Shown: positions 18,511-26,969, counted from the first letter of the stretch. The stretch: DNA of 28,405 nt from Baffinella frigidus (GCA_026770585.1 MU646590.1:257878-286282); one strand, 5' to 3'. The notes: generated by a model from the sequence alone, not told the origin. Translations and numbers: made by a program.

Positions 18511-21500
18511 GGTCAGGGTTTAAGACCCATTCAGAGGTTGCGTCTCCCACTACAGGGTGACCTCACTCAGAATCGCTGATAACGAGGCGCACCCTCCGTG
18601 GACCCTACAGTGGGCCTATAAAGAAAGCTTAAAACGGTGTTTTAAATTTTAAAGTGAACCTGGCGCGAGCCGATCTTCTGAGATCTCCACTGTTACTTCT
18701 TAAGTTAACAGAGGTTCCACTTTTGCTTTGAGACGTTCCACTCTCGACTTTTGTCTCGGTGGGCAGTCGAGAAGCAAGAGGAATGTGTTATCTCGAAGGT
18801 GGAATTTGCCATCTTAGCCCCGACATGGATGTACCATAGCACGAAATCCATCCCTGAGGTTATGAACCTGACACAACTCACCTTTCCGAGGCGGGCTCGT
18901 TTCTCAAGGCCCATAGACTTTTGTATCACTCAACTCAAGGCTGACGGGCCAACCTAGGACCTGCATCGAGAGTAGGTTATGAACCTGACGGGCGTTGATG
19001 CGCGGGGGCTGGCGGTGAAAGTAGTCGTAGTCACGCACGCCAATGTTGACAACCCCGCCAGGCCGCAGCAGCGCGTAGAAGTTCTTGCACGCCTGCCATA
19101 TGTCAAAATATGTTTCCTTAAGTCTTACTGGGGGGGGGGCGAGGCTGGTGTATCCTCGGTCGTGTCCGGTGTCACGCCCGGATTGGACACCATAGCTTTA
19201 CCACTGGGCAGTGGAACAGCCCGCTAGGAACAGCCCGCTAGGAACAGCCCGCTAGGAACACGCAAGGCAGTCACGACCAACCGTCTGGCTTCGGCGCCGT
19301 TCACAAGCCTGCCGGCGGGGCTGTTCCACGGTATTATTGGTGCACTGGAGGATTGTGAGTGCACACGATGTCGTGTGGCCTGACAGCGGCAATCAACCGG
19401 AGTAGTGCGAGCTACTGTCACGCACGCCAATGTTGACAACCCCGCCCGGCCGCTGCAGCGTGTGGAAGTTCTTGCACGCCTGGTTTATCATCCATCGTTT
19501 GGGGTTTGGGGTTTGGGGTGTATGGTGTAGGGTGTAGGGTTGAGGGTGTAGGGTGTAGGATTTAGGGTGCAGGATTTTGGGTTCAGGGTTCAGGGGTCAG
19601 GGTTCAAGGGTTTAGAGGTCAGGATTTAGGGTTCAGGGTTGAGGGCTTAGGGCGTCGGGTTTAGGATTTTGGAGAAAAAACATCCTTTTCAAAGTGTCAA
19701 CTTGTGCAGGTAGACGGTTGACTTTTGAAAAAGGGGCTCACAACCTGGATGAGGTCCGCGTCTGTGTGGAGGTGCGGGAGTGACGACCCCTGCGCGACAG
19801 GCCCGCCTCAGCACCTCACTTTGAGCATGCCAATGGCTCCAACGTGCGGGAGCCCCTACAGAGTGTCCAACACACCTTCGACTGTGTCCAACTCACCGAT
19901 GCGTGTGCCCAACACACCCGATATAGAGTGTCCAGCACACCTTGTAGAGTGTCCAACAAACCCTCACCTGGGGAGGTGCGGAAGTGACGACCCATGCATG
20001 CCCCCACCATTTCAGAAATGATTTGAAATGATTTTTAGAAATGATTTACGAGATCGATTTCGTGCAGATCTTGGCCTCCGGGCTTGGCACGGACCTTGCT
20101 GACGATTGCTTCGGCGGAAAGTCCGTCGTGTGGTCTCAGTCTATTTGGCCTCACCAATTTGGTAACACGGGGCTCTTTCCAGCTCCAAAGTTGACCGATT
20201 TGTGCCACAAGCCAAGCATGTCAACTTAGGAATAGTCCGGCAACCTTGGTTATGATTGCGTCGAAGGAATCCGGCGGAAAGTCCTTCGAGGGACTATTCT
20301 TAAGTTGACATGCTGGGTCTGTGGTAAAAAAAATGTCAACTTGGGTGGTCAACCCTCCCCACCTTGGAGACGATAGCGTCAAAGGACTCCGGCGGAAAGT
20401 CCTTGGTCAGGTTCAGGAAGTCCGACCTGCTTGAGCGTTTGCGCTTTTAGGGTTTAGGGTGGGTTTGAGGTTGGTTCAGGGTTGGGTTAGGGTGGGTTCA
20501 GGGTAGGTGCAGGGTGGGTTAAGGGTGGTTTTAGGGTGGGTGCAGTGTTTACGCAGGGTTTAGGGTCCGGGGTTTCGGGGTTAGAGGTTTTGAATGTCTG
20601 AATGTCGGGTTTCGGGTTTCGGGTTTCGGGTTTTGGGTTCAAGGGGAGTACAAATTGAAGGCCCCAAAGCCATGAGTGTAAGTTTCAACAAAAGCATGGG
20701 TGTAAGGTTTGGGGTTGGGTGCAAGGTTTGGGGTTGTTAGCATGGGTGTAAGGTTTGGGGTTGGGTGCAAGGTTTGGGGTTGTTAGCATGGGTGCAAGGT
20801 TTGGGGTTGGGTGCAAGGTTTGGGGTTGTTAGCATGGGTGCAAGGTTTGGGGTTGGGGGGTTACTGCTGGGCGCGCACGAGGTGCTCCACTTTGAACTTC
20901 TTTACGTTGGCCTTGCATTCCTGGGACAGCCGAGGTTTGTTAAGTTGACACGCACGACTGCTTCACGCCAGGGGGAGAGGTGGGACGAGACGCGAGGACT
21001 CAAGCAGCCCGGAACCACTCCTGCAGTGCAACAAACGTATTCTATTCCAGAAAATGGATTGATTCATGTCTGGCATGCCAACGAAAGGTACTACACAAAT
21101 GTTTTCCTATTACATGTATGATCCAATCGTGTAGGAATTGTCTTTGGCAGAACGGCATACATCAATGCATTCTCTCAGGTAAAGAGTGGATTGATCAGCA
21201 CGCTACGGGATCGAACAGGTTATTAAAAGAGCAGGTTATGAATCACCTGGACGAGGCCCGCACAGGGGTCGGTAGCCACCACCTCGTACCCAACCGTCGC
21301 AAGCGCAACCGCCTGTTCGCCTGTCGTGCGGGTGCAAGAATTAACTTTGCGAGTGCAGGAATCAACTTTCGCCGCGGAAAAGGTCAGGGTGTTCTGCTGG
21401 GGTTGTCCTTTAGGCACGGCTCGGGGTTGAGCATTTCCGCCAAACGTTGCCACGTGCACAGCATCCCAGAGGCCCGCAGAGGGGTCAGTAGCCACCACCT

Positions 21501-24046
21501 CGTACCCAACCGTCGCCAGCGCAATCGCCTGATCGCCTGGTTCATGGTTTAGGGTTCAGGGTTTAGGGTTTAGGGTTTTGAGTTTAGGGTTTAGGGTTTA
21601 GGGTTTAGGGTTTAGGGTTTTGGGTTTAGGGTTTAGGGTTTAGGGTTCAGGGTTTAGGGTTTGGGGTTTAGGGTTTAGGGTTTAGGGTTTAGGGTTTTGG
21701 ATTTAGGGTTTAGGGTTTAGGGTTTAGGGTTTAGGGTTGTCGTGTGGGGTGGAGCGTTTACGAGCAGGGCGGGGTCCGGGTTGGCGCTATTCTGGTGGGA
21801 CGTGGCGGCTTCCGACTTGACGAATTGCCCTTGGCGACTTTAAAAAGATTGGTAAGGTCGTGAAACGTTTTTAAAGGCACCGTTCGAGTTTCCTGGTACT
21901 CAACAATTTGCACGCTGGCAATTCGGCAAATCAGAACGGCCACGTGCTACCGGAGCAGCTCTAGCGTTTCGGTTTTGGGGGTTGGGGAGCGTAATCACCT
22001 GGTTTCTGGGATGGGGTGAAGACCGTTACGAATCCGTAACGGTCAGGTTACGGATCCTCCCGGGGCGAATCCCCCGGGAGGGGAACAGGAGGGAAAGTTG
22101 GCTTTCACACTGTTCCCGGAAAGTCAACGTGCAATTAAAAAAAATGTTGGCGGTTTGACCAGAGCCGCACGAGGCGTCGAGAACGCGCGTGACGTCGTGG
22201 TTCGCGAAGTATTCCAGGAACGACTTGCCCTCCTTTTTCACCATCGCGTCCCAGTCGCGCTGCACGAAAACAAATCCAGATTGTTTTCAAAAACAAGCAT
22301 CCGGATTTTTTTAATTTACGACGCCTTTTTGCCACCTTGTGGGTGTTCGGGCTCGTGTTTCGTGTTTCGTGTTTCGTGTTTCGTGTTTCGTGTTTCGTGT
22401 TTTGTGTTTTGTGTTTCGTGTTTTGTTTTGGGTTTCGTGTTTCATTTTTTTGGCACTCGGGTTCCGGGTTCTGGATCCCGGGTGTCGAGTTCCGAGTTCC
22501 GGGATCCGGGTTCCAGGTTTCGGATTTCGGGTTCCGGGTTCCAGTCACCTGGAACATGTGGTAGTGCTGCGAGAGCCACTCGTAGTCGTTGGACTCCACT
22601 TCGACCTGCTTTCGGGTTAGGATTTGAGGTTTGGGGTGTGGGGTTTGGGTTTGGGGTTTAGTATTTAGGGGTTTGGGGTTTGGGATTTGGGGTTTGGGGT
22701 TTAGGGTTTGGGGTTTCGGATTTAGGGTTCATGGTCTGGGGTTTGGGATTAGTGTTTAGGGTTTAGTATTTAGGGTTTCGGGTTTAGGGGTTAGGGTTTC
22801 GGGTTCAGGGTTTTAGGGTTTAGGGTTTAGGGTTTAGGGTTTAGGGTTTAGGGTTTAGGGTTTATTGTTTTCGGTTGTTGAGGGTTTAGGGTTTAGGGTT
22901 TTAGTGTTTATGGTTTAGGGTTTGGGGTTTGGGGTTTGGGGTTGAGGGTTTATTGTTTAGTGTTTGGTGTTTGGTGTTTGGGGTTTAGGGTCAATGTTTT
23001 AAATTGAGGGTGGAGGGTTGAAGATTTCTATTTTGGGGGTAAGGGTTCAGGGATCAGGGTCAAGGGTTATGAGTAAGGGCTGACATATGTCACGAGTGCC
23101 TCAGCCCATCCTGCACCATACAGACCCTGTCTCAACACGTCTGATACATTCCCTGCCTCAGCCAGCATCATTCACAACCTACCTCAGTCCGTTTGATACA
23201 TACGAGTGGACACCCTAATTCCGGCTTAACCTAACTCCGGCATTCCGTAGGGTGCTACCGCAACGGTGGGATGATACGCAATGCCGTACTCACGTTGACG
23301 CCAGAATTAGGGGATTGACCCCTACCTCGGAAGCTTGAAAGTACCAGTTCTGCCTGAGTCGGGTTGACTCATCGTCCATGCTCCGAAATTTGACGGATTT
23401 GCACCGAAACTCCGAGGAACTGACTTCCGCTCTCGTCGATTTGATGCGACCAGATCATCGCAGGCAGAGCTAGAAAGTATCCAACAGTCGTGGGACGCTC
23501 TCGAGACAGAGGGGACCTTCCCGCAGGGCTTCATCCCTCACCTTTTCCCCTGCACTCCAGCCCATCGTGGTCGTATGCGTCCAATACACCGCGCTGTCCC
23601 CACATATTCCGGCGCTTGCCTGGAAACTCCATTATGGAGGGGACAGGCACGCGCAGAATATACCATGAGGCTGAACATCGCCTCGGAACCCGGAACCCGG
23701 AACCCGATGGCGCGGAGAGAGACCTGGCGTGTGGCGCCAAAGTCCGCGCCCTTGGCCTGCTTGTTCGCGCTGGTGGTCTGGATCGGCTTACTCCCCTGGG
23801 GCACGCCGGTCCACGCGTTGATCCCGAACGCGCGCGCGCCGCTGACAGCAGCCTGGCGGGGCGCGCAGGATGTCAACAAGAGCATGTGAGGGAGGGGCTT
23901 CCGCAGGCCGCCCTTTCTGGGGACTCTGCACGTTTTGCACCCCATCTTCCAGAACGATCAACGAGCAAGGAGTATCTCACCGGGTTGGAACCGCGGTGGA
24001 GGGTCGAGAGGGCGCGGGCAGCAGGGCAAGAGAGGCTGCGGAGCAT
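16039..24046 (-). CDS. Class I SAM-dependent methyltransferase, glycine/sarcosine N-methyltransferase-like (13 exons, 327 aa)
   Basis: Exons: 24046-23981, 23852-23724, 22605-22549, 22259-22160, 21536-21460, 20920-20865, 20426-20363, 19789-19745, 19092-18985, 18174-18115, 17530-17482, 16678-16599, 16131-16039. The 984 nt are in frame with matching phases from ATG to TAG. The protein starts MLRSLSCPAARALSTLHRGS, which is Arg/Ser/Ala-rich without acids and so a likely mitochondrial (or plastid) presequence. Motif I, VLDASCGSGDQAIALA, is split by the intron after exon 22259-22160. GYEVVATDPSAGL carries the acidic SAM-ribose region, FDAIVSKGSSLPHL fills the GNMT FDAVICLGNSFAHL position, and LLRPGGVVNIGVRDYD fills the GNMT AGGLLVIDHRNYD position, keeping the Arg. 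VWEWHK, YVVTARALF and AGFKDIKVSKIDGLLWENVY complete the C-terminus. By family it transfers methyl groups from SAM to a small amine such as glycine. The exact substrate is inference, and Ser replaces the GNMT active-loop Asn. Confidence 0.92.
16136..16165. repeat. Telomere-like tract at the last 3' splice site
   Basis: GGTTTTGGGGTTTGGGG-type sequence directly upstream (sense) of the acceptor of methyltransferase exon 16131-16039. Confidence 0.75.
16168..16330. repeat. Short tandem and direct duplications in the last intron
   Basis: TACAGGTTTCGAGCC-type units repeat three times at 16176-16225. TCTGGGG-ATACTACCCCA-TAGGAT occurs at about 16230-16256 and 16290-16317. Confidence 0.7.
16530..16597. 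repeat. 16-bp tandem repeat carrying AAGTTGACA, next to a 5' splice site
   Basis: Four units of roughly GTGTCAACTTTCGGTG end 2 bp before the acceptor-distal edge of methyltransferase exon 16678-16599. On the sense strand the donor GTGAGT is followed by repeated AAAGTTGACA. Confidence 0.85.
16690..17476. repeat. Telomere-like array filling a methyltransferase intron, with assembly gap
   Basis: TTTGGGG, TTTGAGG, TTGAGGG and TTTAGGG units occupy essentially all of the intron between exons 17530-17482 and 16678-16599. Bases 16752-17124 are N (373), so the true array length is unknown. Open frames predicted across the Ns are artefacts. Confidence 0.92.
17720..17754 (-). pseudogene. Decayed duplicate of methyltransferase exon 17530-17482
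   Basis: After GTGGTCAG the sense strand reads GAGGGGCAGTAGCTGGTGAA, matching GAAGGGCAGCAGCTAATCAA of the real exon but with an in-frame TAG, and then a short deletion before CCGTCAACG. Including it would truncate the protein. Confidence 0.7.
18007..18114 (-). repeat. Donor-adjacent intron repeat, copy 1
   Basis: About 100 bp directly downstream of the donor of methyltransferase exon 18174-18115. It matches 20146-20244, which lies directly downstream of the donor of the decayed exon copy at 20285-20245 (shared CAATTTGGTAA, CTCCA, ATTTGT.CC, AGCATG, GAATAGT). Confidence 0.75.
18195..18520. repeat. TTGAGGG array before a 3' splice site
   Basis: About 45 units, mostly TTGAGGG with TTGAGTG runs. 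On the sense strand (CCCTCAA) it ends about 20 nt before the acceptor GCCAG of methyltransferase exon 18174-18115. The apparent protein PQPSTLNPQPSTLN is the repeat in translation. Confidence 0.95.
18858..18989 (+). mobile_element. R2 copy 2 flanked by a direct repeat that spans a splice donor
   Basis: The R2-like segment (18886-18975) sits between two copies of GGTTATGAACCTGAC (about 18859-18873 and 18975-18989). The second copy is the donor region of methyltransferase exon 19092-18985 (sense GTCAG then GTTCATAACC). This is the pattern expected of an insertion that duplicated its target over the splice site. Confidence 0.6.
19213..19258. repeat. 14-bp tandem repeat (x3)
   Basis: GGAACAGCCCGCTA repeated three times plus a partial unit, in the intron between methyltransferase exons 19789-19745 and 19092-18985. 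Confidence 0.9.
19419..19479 (-). pseudogene. Truncated duplicate of methyltransferase exon 19092-18985
   Basis: Starts after ACCAG and encodes ACKNFHTLQRPGGVVNIGVR, matching ACKNFYALLRPGGVVNIGVR of the real exon. Homology stops after the Asp codon and no donor is seen at the equivalent place. It lies between exons 19789-19745 and 19092-18985. Confidence 0.8.
19497..19672. repeat. Telomere-like array upstream of a duplicated exon
   Basis: TTTGGGG, TTTAGGG and TTCAGGG units ending about 15 nt before the acceptor of the duplicate exon at 19479, so even the decayed exon copy has an array at its 3' splice site. Confidence 0.9.
19967..19992 (-). pseudogene. Truncated duplicate of methyltransferase exon 19789-19745
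   Basis: Encodes GSSLPHLP, as in GSSLPHLHTDADLIQ, followed by a GTGAGG donor. The acceptor CAG has become CAT, so it should not be spliced in. Confidence 0.75.
20095..20124 (-). pseudogene. Deleted duplicate of methyltransferase exon 20426-20363
   Basis: Sense strand reads GACTTTCCGCC directly joined to GAAGCAATCGTCAGCAAG and then GTCCG, that is DFPP then AIVSK, with the middle of the exon missing. Confidence 0.65.
20183..20326. repeat. Inverted repeat around a duplicated exon
   Basis: The arm at about 20196-20238 (GTGCCACAAGCCAAGCATG..., GAATAGTCC) pairs with about 20291-20326 (GGACTATTCTTAAGTTGACA..., GTGG). The decayed exon copy 20285-20245 sits in the loop. This resembles a foldback element that captured an exon fragment. 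Confidence 0.65.
20245..20285 (-). pseudogene. Partial duplicate of methyltransferase exon 20426-20363
   Basis: Encodes KDFPPDSFDAIITK with a GTTGCC donor, versus KDFPPESFDAIVSK in the real exon. The 5' half, including the acceptor, is replaced by other sequence. Confidence 0.75.
20443..20640. repeat. Degenerate GGGTTTAGGGTGGGTT array before a 3' splice site
   Basis: TTTAGGG-, GGGTTCAGGGT- and TTTCGGG-type units ending about 15 nt before the acceptor of methyltransferase exon 20426-20363. Confidence 0.85.
20693..20859. repeat. 46-bp minisatellite built from telomere-like units
   Basis: Three full copies (starting 20693, 20739, 20785) and a partial copy from 20831, each with AAGGTTTGGGGTT twice. 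It lies just inside the donor of methyltransferase exon 20920-20865. Confidence 0.93.
21247..21320 (-). CDS. Alternative (possibly mutually exclusive) copy of methyltransferase exon 21536-21460
   Basis: After GCACGACAG it encodes EQAVALATVGYEVVATDPCA and ends ..GLVQ before GTGATT. The real exon encodes DQAIALATVGYEVVATDPSA. Both copies enter at phase 1 and leave at phase 0, so either would keep the frame with exons 22259-22160 and 20920-20865. It could be a true alternative exon altering the SAM-binding loop (Ser to Cys in DPS), or a young duplicate; the sequence does not tell. Confidence 0.6.
21545..21738. repeat. Near-perfect TTTAGGG array before a 3' splice site
   Basis: About 27 units, most of them exact TTTAGGG, ending about 10 nt before the acceptor of methyltransferase exon 21536-21460. 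Confidence 0.95.
22354..22545. repeat. TTTCGTG and GGTTCCGG heptamer-like arrays
   Basis: About ten TTTCGTG/TTTTGTG units at 22354-22440, then GGTTCCGGGTTC-type units to 22545, ending at the donor of methyltransferase exon 22605-22549. Predicted peptides such as FRVSCFVFRV are repeat translations. Confidence 0.9.
22614..23066. repeat. Telomere-like array before a 3' splice site
   Basis: TTTAGGG, TTTGGGG and variants over about 450 bp, ending about 9 nt before the acceptor AAAGCAG of methyltransferase exon 22605-22549. The remaining intron to 23723 has no recognised feature. Confidence 0.93.
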
Positions 24047-24199
24047 CTTGGAGGTGGTTGGTGTTGTGGTCGGGGGGTGTTCGGGCAGATCGAGATGGGA
24101 TGTCTGGATGTGCCCCTCAAAAGTTAGTTTTCTCCCTTTGAAAAAAATCCATTCTGGTCAAATTCGAGACCATTCTGGTCAAATTCGAAGAGAATAAGA

Positions 24200-24430
24200 A
24201 ATTTTGAATTTTTTGTTTTGAAAATTGAATTTTCAAAATTCAAAATTTCTGAGGGGGACATGTTCCCGTTTTGCACAGGAACATGTTTACCTGAAATGTG
24301 GCACTCAAGGGTTCCTATTGCAAAGTTGTAGCCCTTGAAATTCTAAGAAACTTCGCCATTGGAACCCTTGAGTGCCACATTTCAGGGAACGAGCTACAGG
24401 CGATCGGGAAGTGCCGAGACCCCGAGGCGG
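24200..24430. mobile_element. Perfect 26-bp hairpin element and A/T palindrome
   Basis: Bases 24290-24315 and 24361-24386 are perfect inverted repeats with a 45-nt spacer. Just before them, AGAAATTTTGAATTTTT with AAAATTCAAAATTTCT (about 24199-24251) and ACATGTTCC with GGAACATGT form smaller palindromes. The region lies upstream of the methyltransferase start, in non-coding DNA. Confidence 0.8.
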
Positions 24431-24462
24431 GCCCGTCCGGACCTCTGTGGGGACGTTCGGGG

Positions 24463-24735
24463 CTTTAACTTTTGACCCCGTGGGCCAATTTTATCTTTCT
24501 CGACGGTTTTGGAATCATGAGGACGCCCTCTTTCAATCACTAGATGGAATGTATGGCGCCAGAGGCCCAGAAACAGGTCCGCCGTTTTAGTCAACTTTCC
24601 ACGAACAAAGCGAGTTTTTGGCATCTTCATGTGCTCCGCTGGAGATACTTCAACGAGTGGGTTTGGAGAGGGTGTGATGAGAAATTCAGAACCGTCGAGA
24701 AAAGTGAAATCGGCAGAGGGGATCAGAAGTTAGAG
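24463..24735. mobile_element. Foldback element with imperfect about 46-bp terminal arms
   Basis: Bases 24463-24509 and 24689-24735 pair as imperfect inverted repeats (shared AACTT.TGA.CCC and TTCTCGACGGTT). No transposase is seen, and the plus-strand open frame inside has no family match I recognise. Confidence 0.65.
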
Positions 24736-24842
24736 GACACATGTTTTTGGGATTTTCACATTCCTATAGGAATGGCTCAAAGGGTTTGGGCCCCCTCAAA
24801 TTTCTTGTTCTCTTCAAGATTTTTCTAAAATTGCTGACCAAG

Positions 24843-25057
24843 CGTAGAGCGGGTCTCTCATTAGTTGACACGATTCGGACCTCGAAAAGCAAATTAGTAA
24901 CGAACAAAATCAGTCAACTTGTGTGGTAACTTTCATTGCGTAAAAAAAAGAATCTTCATTTCAATGAAAATTACTACACAAGTTGGCTGATTTTGTTCGT
25001 TACTAATTTGCTTTTCGAGGTCCGAATCGTGTCAACTAATGAGAGACCCGCTCTACG
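24843..25057. mobile_element. Large foldback element, two 96-bp arms
   Basis: Bases 24843-24938 and 24962-25057 are inverted repeats with three mismatches around a 23-nt loop. Such high arm identity implies a recent element or arm homogenisation. It lies in the spacer between the PWI gene and the methyltransferase, with no coding content. Confidence 0.88.
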
Positions 25058-25084
25058 AGTAGACTCACGACCACCTTATTAAAT

Positions 25085-25150
25085 GTCGATATTTCCCATC
25101 TGGCTAAACATGAAAGCGTATGGTACAAACAATGGCAAACCTCAAAAGAT
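25085..25150 (-). repeat. Repeat shared with 14115-14180 (inverted)
   Basis: The reverse complement reads CATTGTTTGTACC, CATGTTTAGCCAGATGGGAA and ATATCGA in the order found at 14126-14178. The surrounding 25150-25800 stretch contains CACACG/CGTGTG hairpins and no gene I can support. Confidence 0.65.
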
Positions 25151-25800
25151 AACGCAGGGATCCTGCAATTTTTCTTAGACACCGCTCCAAACCCGTGGAC
25201 CACGGTGGGAGAAACCTCAGCGATAATCGTGTGGCCTCTGGGGAGGTCACACGAGAGAGAAGATAATCTCGAGGGACCTACCCAGAGTCGTATATCACCA
25301 AGTATACAACGTATACGAAGATAAAGCAGGCCTGCAAAAATTCAGTTGTAGCTCCACGCCTGTGGAGCGGAGTTTCTTTGTCAGCACCTATTCAAGATGG
25401 CATATTTTACCCATTTTGGGGGAAAATATAATAGAGGTTTTTGCACTCACCTCTACGCCGACCGGTCTGACCGGGTTTTGGCGGGAAGCTCCTTGATAAA
25501 TCCCTCATTATTGGTAGTGGCAGTCTTTTGGGTAGGAAGGTGCTGGTGCAGACCCCGAATGCCTTCCTAAACTCGCATCAATTCTGCGCCGTGCATTTTT
25601 TTCTCGAATCAAGTCAACAAGTGTCAACAAGTGAAGCAGGGCGTGATCACGACCGCAGAGCTTCGAGTTTTCACCCACAGGCTAGTCATCGAGGAGGGAA
25701 GTGATGCCGCAGGGACCTGCACACCTTCGGCACGACTGTGAAGCGGCGTTTCTGTCAGCAGCTATTCAAGATGCAGTGCGAGGGGGACGCGCCTTGTACA

Positions 25801-25913
25801 GGGGCACCTCGCTCATAAGAAACGCCCACCCCCCTAGGATCACCATAGGGCCCTAGGCATAGGCCTACTGTAGGGTCCTAGGGGGGGTTGGTTTCTTATG
25901 AGCGAGGTACCCC
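25801..25913. mobile_element. MITE-like element, family GGGGCACCTCGCTCAT, copy A
   Basis: Terminal inverted repeats of about 38 bp begin GGGGCACCTCGCTCATAAG and end CTTATGAGCGAGGTACCCC. The centre has CATAGGGCCCTA and TAGGCCTACTGTAGGGTCC. The second member is at 26970-27086. Confidence 0.85.
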
Positions 25914-25961
25914 AGTAACACCTGGTGCAGCTATCGGGACGCGGGCTGGGGCCGGCTGTGT

Positions 25962-26099
25962 GAGCCTCGGTCGGACAGGTGACGAGCCTCGGTCGGACAG
26001 GTGACGAGCCTCGGTCGGACAGGTGACGAGCCTCGGTCGGACAGGTGACGAGCCTCGGTCGGACAGGTGACGAGCCTCGGTCGGACAGGTGACGAGGCT
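25962..26099. repeat. 22-bp minisatellite (6 copies)
   Basis: Unit GAGCCTCGGTCGGACAGGTG plus AC, starting at 25962, 25984, 26006, 26028, 26050 and 26072, nearly exact, plus a partial unit. A solitary unit lies at about 27329-27350, just upstream (sense) of the last PWI exon. Confidence 0.95.
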
Positions 26100-26785
26100 C
26101 GCAGGCTGGGTAGTTGGGCGAGGCGCTTTGGGTGGACGGTCCCTGAAAATTTCAGCGCGGGACCACTACGTGTACATTTAGTGCGCAAGTGCTTCATCGT
26201 GGTGAAGCTGCGCGGCAGGGGCGCTGGGCGTTTTTTTCAGTACAGGGGTTACTCGAAACTAAGGGCAAGCACCACCCCTAGGGTGGTCCTATGCTCCTGG
26301 GAACAACCCTACTGTACACTGTACAGGCACCCCTGCAGGCGATGCGACGCGCTCCAGCAGAGTCTAACAAAGGGAGCGTGCAGCCATACAGCCATTTAAT
26401 CCAATAAAACTTGCTCGTGGCGCACGCCCTCCCCTTGCACCGGCGCCACGCGGTTTCAGAATGCCTTCAGGGTTCAGAGTTTAGGGTTTAGGGACTGAAC
26501 CAAAACCCTAACATACACCCTAAACCAGGGCGCTGATGCGCGATGCAGGAGGGAAGTCTCTGCCACCTCAACCTCTCACCGTGACATCTCCAGCATCAGG
26601 CCCACCCTCGCCCTCACCCGCAGACTCTGCCGCGGGGCAGCGCGCAGAGGCTTCCTCCAAGGTTGTCTTTCGCCCCTCAACCTCGTGAGGGCAGAGAAAG
26701 AGTACGGAGGCTTCTTGCAAGTCTATCGCCCCCTTACCTCCGCTCGCTCGCTCGATTCCGGGCGGGTGACGCCCCACACACGCGG

Positions 26786-26787
<2 letters not shown>
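26100..26787. other. Spacer without recognised gene
   Basis: Only a short TTTAGGG fragment with an inverted partner (about 26472-26525: AGGGTTTAGGG then AACCCTAA.. CCCTAAACC) and GC-rich unique sequence are seen. No exon-like peptide with splice sites was found on either strand. Confidence 0.5.
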
Positions 26788-26824
<37 letters not shown>

Positions 26825-26930
26825 CGAGAGAGGGCGAGAGAGAGGGAGAGAGAGAGAGAGAGAGGGAACGAGAGACAGAGGAAGGGAGAGCGAGAGAGAG
26901 GAAGGGAGAGAAAGAGAGGGAGTGCGGCGG
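26788..26930. repeat. (GA)n microsatellite
   Basis: GAGAGA tract with GGGC/GGGA interruptions. Confidence 0.93.
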
Positions 26931-26969
26931 GGGGATGTCATCGGCAGCGAAGCAAGCCTTCTGCCTACA

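Noticed and set aside
18194-18550. 118-codon minus-strand frame of PSTLNPQ repeats as a protein
   Set aside because: It is the TTGAGGG array translated, lies inside a methyltransferase intron and is interrupted by splice sites; the same peptide arises in every such array.
22098-22661. 187-codon plus-strand frame and its Phe/Val-rich repeats
   Set aside because: It is antisense to methyltransferase exons 22259-22160 and 22605-22549 and translates the TTTCGTG/GGTTCCGG arrays between them.
24544-24828. 94-codon plus-strand frame as a gene
   Set aside because: It lies partly within a foldback element (24463-24735), has no splice partners and no recognisable motif.
25962-26099. CRISPR array
   Set aside because: The 22-bp units are contiguous with no spacers, in eukaryotic DNA; it is a minisatellite.
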